From Halobacteriales archaeon YIM A00013 (GTDB taxonomy: Archaea > Halobacteriota > Halobacteria > Halobacteriales > Haloarculaceae): a stretch of DNA of 64,000 nucleotides. Both the position numbers and the translations under genes were made by a program. Within the stretch, counting starts at the first letter, position 1, and every line of letters starts with the position of its first letter. Positions 36,981 through 44,363 of the stretch are shown here, in pieces. The stretch covers positions 1,178,001 through 1,242,000 of the forward strand of contig JAKCFM010000001.1 in the NCBI GenBank assembly GCA_025041195.1, given 5' to 3'. Below the pieces are notes generated by a model, which worked only from the letters and a program-made list of their open reading frames with translations, was not told the origin of the DNA and made no database searches.

Positions 36981-38120
36981 TCATGCGTCAAACACCGACT
37001 GCATCCGCTCTTTGAAGCTGGCCAGATTGTCGAGTTCGGCACGGATCTGCTCGAGCTCGTCCTCCGTTGCCGTGGAGTTGTCCATCCGACGCACACGCGA
37101 TTGCAACCGGGAGATGTCCGACGTAACCGAGTCGAAATCCGACTCTATCGTGCCGAGATCGTCCGAAAGCGAATCGACAAACTCCTGGATTGAATCGACA
37201 TCGCCCGTGAGCGACCGAACGTCGCCCTCCACCGTGTCGACCGTCGTCGAGAGTTCATTCGTCTGCGTCTCAAGGGAGTTCACACGCGGACTGAGATCGT
37301 CGAGCTCCTTGCGAAAGTCCGAGAGGATAACCTGGGCCTCGCCGTTCTCGTCGAGAAAGCCCTCAAGTGCGTCCGTGTACGCGCGTAGATCTCCAACATC
37401 AGCCTGCAAGCGTCGAATGCGCGCGTCCATGCTGCTGTCACTTTTGGTGTTGGAAGATCGGTGTGATCGGTCAGACTGGCGGTGGCCAACACCCAAGCTC
37501 TCACGGAGCGTCTGGAGCGTCTGGCTGTCGACACGACCACTCCGGATCTCCTCGGCGAGCGATTCGGCAATGGATTCGGTGTGACCGCGGGCAGGTTGTG
37601 CGTCGTCAGTTCGACGACGGCCTGGCCGGACGCTCGGGACGCCACGGTCGTTGACGCCGCCTCGATTACCCGCACTCGGCTGCCGACCGCGCCCGTCGTC
37701 GCTCTCTCCAGCAATCACGTCGCGAACGTGCTGACCACTGTTTTCACCCAGGATATCCGTCGCCGGATCAAGGATCTCGATCTCCGGTTCAACAAGGAAC
37801 TGATCGGCCGTGTCCACGTAGATGTGTCGGAGACCATACACCGTGATGTACTCCTCGTTCGGATCGAACGGCCGTTTGAACACCGCGCTGTTCTCCTTGA
37901 CTGTCCAATGTTCACCACCGTATTCGGGGTGTAACCCGATGTGATCGGAGTTGACCTCGTCCGGGAGCGTATCGTGCATACGGAGCGTGATCGGATCGTC
38001 GCGCTTCGAGCTGATGGTAAAAGCGATAGCTGGTACCGGAAATTCATCCGGCTCGAAGCGTTTTTCGACTGTTACACCGGCCGCCTCGGCGATAACAGTC
38101 TCTGACTCTGCAGTACGCAT
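36981..38120 (-). CDS. Haloarchaeal coiled-coil protein
   Basis: A 379-residue protein. The first 115 residues look like a compact beta-sandwich (VEKRFEPDEFPVPAIAF, YITVYGLRHIYVD), the middle is a charged, disordered linker, and the last 150 residues form a long coiled coil rich in Leu/Asp heptads (residues about 230-375). No membrane segment or signal. It may be a scaffold or signalling partner. Function unknown. Confidence 0.6.
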   Translation of the reverse strand: MRTAESETVIAEAAGVTVEKRFEPDEFPVPAIAFTISSKRDDPITLRMHDTLPDEVNSDHIGLHPEYGGEHWTVKENSAVFKRPFDPNEEYITVYGLRHIYVDTADQFLVEPEIEILDPATDILGENSGQHVRDVIAGESDDGRGRQPSAGNRGGVNDRGVPSVRPGRRRTDDAQPARGHTESIAESLAEEIRSGRVDSQTLQTLRESLGVGHRQSDRSHRSSNTKSDSSMDARIRRLQADVGDLRAYTDALEGFLDENGEAQVILSDFRKELDDLSPRVNSLETQTNELSTTVDTVEGDVRSLTGDVDSIQEFVDSLSDDLGTIESDFDSVTSDISRLQSRVRRMDNSTATEDELEQIRAELDNLASFKERMQSVFDA

Positions 38121-38199
38121 GTTACTCTAACGCTACAGCTCACGGCGCATAAATCTAGTCCGTTGACTTTCTCAAGTAAATTTCACATAATATGGATGG

Positions 38200-39033
38200 T
38201 TAAAGAATACGTACTGAATCCCCAATTCTAGCGATATCGATGTGTTTAGGGTATCGTAGAGATTGTTTGTGATCGAAGAGTGCCGTCGGATCTGCCCTGA
38301 GTCCACGCCACATATCCCAGTGAGTTGGCAATAATCTATCAAGTTTGAGCTGTTCGGCAGCTCGTAGAATCTCATTTTCATCATTGTACCATTTTGTTCT
38401 CTGCGGTTCGTTCGTATTTTTGTCAGGAATGTAACCGATCGAACCGAACGCGATCGCACCAAGATCCAGATCGAACTCGGTGCCGACCGTTTCGAACGCC
38501 TCGGAAGGGCGTGCATCGCCGGCGTGGAAGAAGGTGTGTCCAGCATGTTCGATGACATAGGAAACCGGATGTGTGGCGTCAGGATCGTTGGCAGCTCTGA
38601 CGTGGACGGTGACGTCACCGATTTCGAACGAGTCAGTTTCAGCAACAGTGACGAACGTTTCCGCAGGGAGATCGTACGTCTCAGCCCAGCCGTTGTCAGT
38701 ACAGACGGCAACACTGTCGTCGGGACCGTAGAATCTGGCATCCGTTGCCCCGAGGATTGGCCCCTGGCTCGGACCGTCAACGTGATCTGAGTGCTCGTGT
38801 GTGGCCAAAATTCCATCACACTGGGTGACATCGGTCGGATCGAACGGCACTGGAATCATTCGAACGGTCCGTGGAGGGTTGCCACCCCCCATGTACGGAT
38901 CGATTGCGATCGTCGTTCCATCACTTGCTTTCACGAAAAACCCGTTACAGCCGAGATACCAGACGGTGAGTCCGTCCGGGCGCGTCGATTCGATCTCACG
39001 CAATAGCCAGTCGCCCCAGTCGCTGTGAGTCAT
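38200..39033 (-). CDS. MBL-fold metallo-hydrolase (UlaG-like)
   Basis: A 277-residue protein starting MTHSDWGDWLL at ATG 39033. Metal motif ATHEHSDHVDG near residue 78, later HAGDARPS near 160 and a C-terminal LLPTHWDMWRG near 235. This resembles UlaG-like lactonases. Substrate not known. Confidence 0.85.
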   Translation of the reverse strand: MTHSDWGDWLLREIESTRPDGLTVWYLGCNGFFVKASDGTTIAIDPYMGGGNPPRTVRMIPVPFDPTDVTQCDGILATHEHSDHVDGPSQGPILGATDARFYGPDDSVAVCTDNGWAETYDLPAETFVTVAETDSFEIGDVTVHVRAANDPDATHPVSYVIEHAGHTFFHAGDARPSEAFETVGTEFDLDLGAIAFGSIGYIPDKNTNEPQRTKWYNDENEILRAAEQLKLDRLLPTHWDMWRGLRADPTALFDHKQSLRYPKHIDIARIGDSVRIL

Positions 39034-39093
39034 ACTGGCTCTCTCGTGAGCCCGGCTAAAAAACATCGGTCCTTTCCCCGGCGCGTTCGCCAA

Positions 39094-39453
39094 TCAATCG
39101 TCGTGAGATGGCCGTTGTTCTCCCCGCAATCGATAGCTGTCGATGCTCTCAGGATGGATATCGATCCCGATCCCACTGTGGCCCGGAACGATCGGGTGAC
39201 AGGTCGTACATGAACTGCCGTATCGGAGCGAGATGGTTACCGTGTAGGTCTCGGCTTGCTCGAAGACGCCACGCCACGTGAGATCGCCTCCCCGTACGAT
39301 GCTACGGTGTGCGGAGAGCACCGTCTCGTCGGCCTCGTCAACAACGGTGACGTTGACCTGCCGTTCCATCAGATCAAAGTTCGTGATCCGAAGGTCAGGG
39401 ACGATTCGGGTGATTGGCGACCGAGTCCGTGCCCGGCAGCCATCGTGACTCAT
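39094..39453 (-). CDS. Small hypothetical protein
   Basis: A 119-residue protein from ATG 39453. It is mostly predicted beta strand (LRITNFDLMERQVNVTVVD, TYTVTISLRYG), suggesting an Ig-like fold, with a Cys pair SSCTTCHP near residue 83 and a hydrophilic tail. No signal peptide is seen, so the fold may be a truncated member of a secreted family. Not recognised. Confidence 0.5.
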   Translation of the reverse strand: MSHDGCRARTRSPITRIVPDLRITNFDLMERQVNVTVVDEADETVLSAHRSIVRGGDLTWRGVFEQAETYTVTISLRYGSSCTTCHPIVPGHSGIGIDIHPESIDSYRLRGEQRPSHDD

Positions 39454-39724
39454 ACCCGTACGCTCGAACCCATCCGTCAATAGGCTTCTGGCCAATTTGA
39501 CATACAATTAATACAATGAGATGCAGACCGTTGGCTGCAGGCGACGCAATTGTAATGAAAAAACACGCACTGGTACGAACCGCTGTTCTGAGTACACCCA
39601 TCAGACGCTCGATTGCTATCTAATTGTCATCCATTATGGAATCAGACGCGATGAATCTATGCTCCAGAAAAATGTAAATAATACTAAATTCATACTTTTG
39701 TGGGTGGAAGATGTTAACGAATGC

Positions 39725-40279
39725 ATGCCGGTTGACGAGAATGAGCGGACGACGACATCGGAGGGGGGACAGACCCGCGTCGCAGAGATGGAGAAAACAT
39801 CGATCACTGAGCGAGGAACGCCACGGCAGGAGCTCGTCGCGATCCTGACCGACGGCGTTGCTGGGGCGGCGGGAGGGCTCGTCGGAACGGCACTCATGAC
39901 AGTCGCCCTGTTGATTGGAAACGCGCTTGGTGGCTTCGATCTCGGCAGTTTTGCAGTGCTCGCGGAGTTAATCAACCTCGACGCGGTAGTTCCTGCCGGG
40001 CCTGCGGGATTTTTCATCTTTCTTGGCGGTGGGATGACCACCTGGCCGCTCTTGTTTGCGTCCGTTGAGCGGTATCTTCCGGGCTCGTCGATGCGAATGC
40101 GCGGAATCCCCTACGGGACGGTCCTCTGGACGGGGTTCGTGCTCGCGTTCTATGAAGGATACACCGGCCTCTCACTCGGCGTGTATCTCGTCTCGACGCT
40201 CGTTGGACACTGGCTGTATGGATTCGGACTCGGCTCGGTGTTTGATTATTTTTCAAAACGACCGGATACCCTGGTTTAA
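39725..40279 (+). CDS. DUF6789-like membrane protein
   Basis: A 184-residue protein with four membrane helices after a hydrophilic 40-residue N-terminus. The pattern VAGAAGGLVGTALMTV, FFIFLGGGMTTWPLLF, MRGIPYGTVLWTGFVLAFYEG and VSTLVGHWLYGFGLG fits the haloarchaeal DUF6789 group. ATG 39725 is chosen; the frame stays open upstream to 39521, and the ATG at 39788 is another option. First gene of the co-directional cluster. Confidence 0.65.
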   Translation: MPVDENERTTTSEGGQTRVAEMEKTSITERGTPRQELVAILTDGVAGAAGGLVGTALMTVALLIGNALGGFDLGSFAVLAELINLDAVVPAGPAGFFIFLGGGMTTWPLLFASVERYLPGSSMRMRGIPYGTVLWTGFVLAFYEGYTGLSLGVYLVSTLVGHWLYGFGLGSVFDYFSKRPDTLV

Positions 40280-40388
40280 CTGCCAGGTGCTCAATCACAG
40301 ACAGCATTGATATCGCTCCTACGTCCAAAATCACCTGACAGGAACCCACTGACAAGATTTATGCGTGTATGGTAATAGAACTGTATCT

Positions 40389-41051
40389 ATGGATCGCCGT
40401 CATTTCTTGACAACGTTCGGAGCCATGTGCCTCGTCGGCGTGACGGGGTGTCTTGGCGGCGATAACGCCCCGCCCCCGCGAAAGTCGAACGTAATCACGA
40501 CCATATCGCCCTCCACAGAGTCACTTCGTGTCGAGTTTCCTGCTGACCCCTGGGTTGTCTCTCGATACACGACAGACAATAATGTTGTCCCAGTTGGTGT
40601 TGCTGCCGCAAAAGGCGGTGGCGGCGCTGGCGGCCGAGGATTCACCGGCCGAACTGGAGGATCACATTCGAACGCACCGAAGACGACGCATGGCCGTATC
40701 TGGTTTTTTGGCGGTGGGTACACCGATGACTGGTACGACGACCACGACGATGAAACCACGAAATATCCCGTCGAGATCCGGACAGTTGGCGTCAGATACT
40801 ACGGCGACGACGACCAGTTTGAAGACATTTCTCCCGGACCAGGATCCGTAACCTGGGATGAAACCAAATCAAAATCCGGTTCAAGCGTCGCCTACGGACT
40901 CCCACTGCCGGGCTGGTACCGAATCGGGACACACATCTATGGCGCAAGATCCGGTCACGATTTCGGCTGGGAATGTGTCGATTGCAAACTCAAAGAGTCC
41001 AACGGAGGGCTCACTGTTGATGAGGAGTGGAAAGTGTCACCACGGATCTGA
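40389..41051 (+). CDS. Tat lipoprotein with Gly-rich segment
   Basis: A 220-residue exported protein starting MDRRHFLTTFGAM with lipobox VGVTGCLGG. After a Thr/Ser-rich linker comes a Gly-rich run (AAAKGGGGAGGRGF) and a beta-rich domain with Asp/Tyr-rich loops (DDWYDDHDDETTKYPVEI) and a Cys pair CVDCK near the C-terminus. TTTATG about 30 bp upstream. Possibly a DUF4247-like partner of the neighbouring SpeE-like enzyme; that link is a guess from gene order. Confidence 0.5.
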   Translation: MDRRHFLTTFGAMCLVGVTGCLGGDNAPPPRKSNVITTISPSTESLRVEFPADPWVVSRYTTDNNVVPVGVAAAKGGGGAGGRGFTGRTGGSHSNAPKTTHGRIWFFGGGYTDDWYDDHDDETTKYPVEIRTVGVRYYGDDDQFEDISPGPGSVTWDETKSKSGSSVAYGLPLPGWYRIGTHIYGARSGHDFGWECVDCKLKESNGGLTVDEEWKVSPRI

Positions 41052-41111
41052 CCGGTGATGGACTGACGGTCATAGCTCGATAGCAAACCAACCCACCAGC
41101 TAGTTCAACGC

Positions 41112-42854
41112 ATGCGCTCTCATCCCCGATTTCGAACGACAGCAGTGCTGTTCGTGACGTTCATCGTCTCGTTCTGTAGCTTTGCGTATGAGTTCGTCTA
41201 CTCGGAGCTGTTGACGGTGATGTACGGTGGGACGGTGACGCAGTATGTCATCACGATCGGGCTGTATTTCTTTAGCCTCGGTGTTGGGGCCGCATTTTCG
41301 GACGATCTCGCACCAGACGTGCCGACGAACCTCTTTCGAACCGAGCTCTATCTGGCCATTGTGGCGCCGGTTGGCTTTGGCGTGATCGTCGCCATCAACA
41401 GCGTTGCGCTGCCATCGTGGATACCGACGGCGGTCATCTGGGTTGTGGCCAGACTCCCAGTGATTGTGGTGGGCTGGCTCTCTGGTTTTGAGCTTCCCCT
41501 GTTGACGCGACTCGTTGGAACCGAGCCAGAACAGCCCTCGCTACCGGGCATCGTTCGCCGACCGATCGCGCTCTGCAGCTCGCTCTGCAATCGATTATTG
41601 GGGCTGTTCTGGAACACCGACAGCGCAGAAGCCCCTCGAAGCGGACTGTCTGTTGTCCTCGCGCTGGATTACGTCGGTGGACTGGCTGGTGCGGTAGTGT
41701 ACGCACGCGTGTTATACCCCATGTTCGGTCTCGTCACGACCATCCTCTTGCTCGCCCTGATCAACGCAGTCGCAGCGCTCGTTCTAGTTGCTCTGTACAG
41801 CGTTCGCTGGGGAACAGCAAGCGGATCGAGTCGGTCGTTTTCGACCGAGCCACGGGTGCTCGTCGTGGTCTGTCTGCTCGTCTGCAGCCTGCTCGCCTCC
41901 GGCGTTGTGGCACACGACACCGTCGATCGGTCCGTGACAGAGCTGTATCTCGAACAGCAGATTGAATCCGACCATCCACCGGGAACAATGTCGGCCGAGG
42001 TGACAGACCAGTGGACGACACCGTATCAGCACGTTGTTCGTTACAACAGAACGTGGTCAGGAACCGGATCGAACCCGTATTTTGCGGGCGAGAGTGAGCC
42101 GTGTCTCCGGCTCGATATGGCCGTCCAGCTCTGTGAGAGCTGGGTGGAGACGTATCATGATGGGCTCGTTTCGGTTCCGCTCTCGCAGTATCCACACAGT
42201 CCAGAGACGGAGGTGTTGCTCATTGGGGGCGGTGACTGGATCGCTGTTGATGAGCTCAGACAGCACAACGTCTCCGTCGATCAGGTGGACCTCGACGCAG
42301 AATTCATGAATCGCACCGCCTCCGATCCGTTCTATCGACAGTATCACAACGACGCCGACGAGTACGACCGGCTGAACACAACGGTCGCCGACGGGTACAC
42401 CTATCTCACGAAGACGGAGAAACAGTACGACGTCATTTTGCTCGACATTCCGGGCGCGACTGATGACGATCTGCTCGGGCTCTACTCCACGGAGTTCTAT
42501 CGGCTGCTCGCAGCCCATCTCGCGCCGAACGGCGTTGTTGGCACCTGGGGATACGACCGCAGTAGCTATCCCGAACATTTCAAAGCGTACACCAACACGC
42601 TTGCCGCCAGTGGATTCTCGCAGTATCTTCCCTACTGGTCGCGTGCGGATCTGAACGAAGATGGTAGCGCCGAGCGAGTTGAGCAGTTCTACCTGCTTGC
42701 GCCCTCTGATCGCGATTGGCAAGCTCCGAACCGAGCGAGCCAGCGCAGCCACAGTCCCAATCACTCGCGTTCCTGGCGGCAAATTCCACGGTTTGCGGGT
42801 GTGAGAAGCAACTCCCTCTTTCATCCGAACTACGACATCCTCATTAGCACCTGA
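41112..42854 (+). CDS. Membrane-anchored spermidine-synthase-like protein
   Basis: A 580-residue protein. About seven membrane helices cover residues 1-240. The C-terminal half has a spermidine-synthase (SpeE) methyltransferase-like fold: TTPYQHVVRY near residue 300, the nucleotide loop LLIGGGDWIA near residue 375 (canonical GGGDG is altered at Trp), DLDAEF near 395 and DVILLDIPGATD, then LYSTEFYRLLAAHLAPNG near 455. Polyamine or other amine transfer at the membrane is possible; the Trp in the loop may change substrate use. The preceding gene ends about 60 bp upstream. Confidence 0.75.
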   Translation: MRSHPRFRTTAVLFVTFIVSFCSFAYEFVYSELLTVMYGGTVTQYVITIGLYFFSLGVGAAFSDDLAPDVPTNLFRTELYLAIVAPVGFGVIVAINSVALPSWIPTAVIWVVARLPVIVVGWLSGFELPLLTRLVGTEPEQPSLPGIVRRPIALCSSLCNRLLGLFWNTDSAEAPRSGLSVVLALDYVGGLAGAVVYARVLYPMFGLVTTILLLALINAVAALVLVALYSVRWGTASGSSRSFSTEPRVLVVVCLLVCSLLASGVVAHDTVDRSVTELYLEQQIESDHPPGTMSAEVTDQWTTPYQHVVRYNRTWSGTGSNPYFAGESEPCLRLDMAVQLCESWVETYHDGLVSVPLSQYPHSPETEVLLIGGGDWIAVDELRQHNVSVDQVDLDAEFMNRTASDPFYRQYHNDADEYDRLNTTVADGYTYLTKTEKQYDVILLDIPGATDDDLLGLYSTEFYRLLAAHLAPNGVVGTWGYDRSSYPEHFKAYTNTLAASGFSQYLPYWSRADLNEDGSAERVEQFYLLAPSDRDWQAPNRASQRSHSPNHSRSWRQIPRFAGVRSNSLFHPNYDILIST

Positions 42855-42866
42855 TTGCAACCCACT

Positions 42867-43343
42867 ATGACAGCAGACACACATCACAGTCCGAAACGAC
42901 TCCATTTCAGTAACAGCGAAACCCCGCAGCCCCTCGCCGAACTGACGGTGAAAGCCGACACGAGTACGACGCTGCTCGGTCGGCCAGCAACCGTCTGCAT
43001 CATCGGCGAGTCGCATTATCTCAGCTGTCCACCGTTGCGGTATTTCGAGCTCTGTTCGTGTGCTCCACTCCGGACGGACGCGGTCACGATCTCGTTGATC
43101 GACCGAGCGACGCACTCGTTTTCGTTCGAAAACGAGTTGATTTCCGCAGACACTGTCGTCACCATCGATTCGATGGCGCCGCTTCCAGCTCCGGAGACTG
43201 TCACACTCGCCCACCGGTTTGGCGAACGGGCGTGGACGCTGCTCGACTGTCAGGAAGGTAGCGTGGAGACCTACCACAGCTACCCCGAACACGACCGGCT
43301 CGTTCGCTCACAGACTACCCTCAGAGCCAATGATTCATTGTGA
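42867..43343 (+). CDS. DUF2617-like protein
   Basis: A 158-residue soluble protein starting MTADTHH at ATG 42867. Patterns such as LGRPATVCIIGESHYL and LRYFELCSCAP resemble DUF2617 proteins, which in actinobacteria are encoded next to membrane SpeE-like proteins. Just 12 bp from the SpeE-like gene. Function unknown. Confidence 0.45.
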   Translation: MTADTHHSPKRLHFSNSETPQPLAELTVKADTSTTLLGRPATVCIIGESHYLSCPPLRYFELCSCAPLRTDAVTISLIDRATHSFSFENELISADTVVTIDSMAPLPAPETVTLAHRFGERAWTLLDCQEGSVETYHSYPEHDRLVRSQTTLRANDSL

Positions 43344-43363
43344 CGCCACTACAATCAGCTGGC

Positions 43364-44311
43364 ATGAACACTGCTACTGATCGGTACACTGGTGACGTGA
43401 CGCTTTCTGGATCGCTCTCTGCCCCCGTTTCCATGCGGAATCCGGACGATCTGTTTGTGATGCCCGCTGGCGTCACGGACTCGCTTGTCCTCCACAATCC
43501 AGAAGCGGTGTTCACGCACGGCCCGATCGAATCCAGTGCGTCCTCGATCGAGCCAGCGTCGACCGTCGAAGGGAATCTTGAGGACGGATACGTCGAATCC
43601 GAGGGTGTTACTGGGTCGCTGGTTGTCAGCGACGCAGAGGACGTCTTCGTACCAGCCTCTGGCGCGCCGTCAGTGACCGTCACCGGTGCGGAGACAACGT
43701 ACACCGACGAATCGATCGATGTCGAGCCACCAACCTCGTCGACCACAACCGGCTGGCGAGAGTCAGCAGAGATCACGGATCCAGCAGATGGGATCACCGT
43801 TACCGGCGCGAAGCATTCGATTTCAGTGACTGACGTGACCGGCGAGATCACCGTGTACGCCGTTGGCTACGGCCACGAAATCTCAGTTTCTGGACGCGGC
43901 GCAACCGTGGACGTGATCGTCCTCGGCTACGACAATGAGATTTCAATTGGGCCGCGCGCCTCGGTTGGTGAGACGACGCTCACGGGATTCGACAATTCGA
44001 TCGAGGAGGCGCCGTTTCCGGTGTCGGATCTCATCGAAACGACGAAACAGCAGGCCTGTCGGAACGCTGGATTCGGCCGGTCGAAAGTCACCTTCCAGGA
44101 GCCCGCAACCGATGAGAGCTGGTGTCAAAACTGTGGCAGCGACGCAAGCGCGATCATCGAACGGCACCAGCTCGATGCCTGGTTTGTGTTTGGCTATCCA
44201 CTCAAAGTGTTTGGAAAGAGCATGAATCCTGCCCATGAGTGCGAAGAATGTGCCGTGACCGTCGAACCCGGCGAGCTCTCCGAAGCCGAGCGGAAAAATC
44301 TGCTTGGCTGA
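43364..44311 (+). CDS. Beta-solenoid-like protein with C-terminal zinc ribbon
   Basis: A 315-residue protein. Residues about 60-225 form short beta-strand repeats (GITVTGAKHSISVTDV, GEITVYAVGYGHEISVSG, DVIVLGYDNEISIG), a DUF3060-like solenoid pattern. The C-terminus has a zinc site, WCQNCGSDA and CEECAVTV, split by a helix. No signal or membrane helix, so probably cytoplasmic. It starts 21 bp after the previous gene. Function unknown. Confidence 0.6.
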   Translation: MNTATDRYTGDVTLSGSLSAPVSMRNPDDLFVMPAGVTDSLVLHNPEAVFTHGPIESSASSIEPASTVEGNLEDGYVESEGVTGSLVVSDAEDVFVPASGAPSVTVTGAETTYTDESIDVEPPTSSTTTGWRESAEITDPADGITVTGAKHSISVTDVTGEITVYAVGYGHEISVSGRGATVDVIVLGYDNEISIGPRASVGETTLTGFDNSIEEAPFPVSDLIETTKQQACRNAGFGRSKVTFQEPATDESWCQNCGSDASAIIERHQLDAWFVFGYPLKVFGKSMNPAHECEECAVTVEPGELSEAERKNLLG

Positions 44312-44363
44312 ATTTTCGTTTCACTCTATTTTTCTATGGAGCAGTATTGAGACCAGGTAGTGT

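Noticed and set aside
39529-39639. ATG frame of about 35 codons upstream of the DUF6789-like gene
   Set aside because: No promoter or ribosome site at proper distance and an unremarkable peptide.
39521-39724. Upstream extension of the DUF6789-like gene
   Set aside because: Contains Cys-rich, basic, low-quality sequence unlike the family; ATG 39725 preferred.
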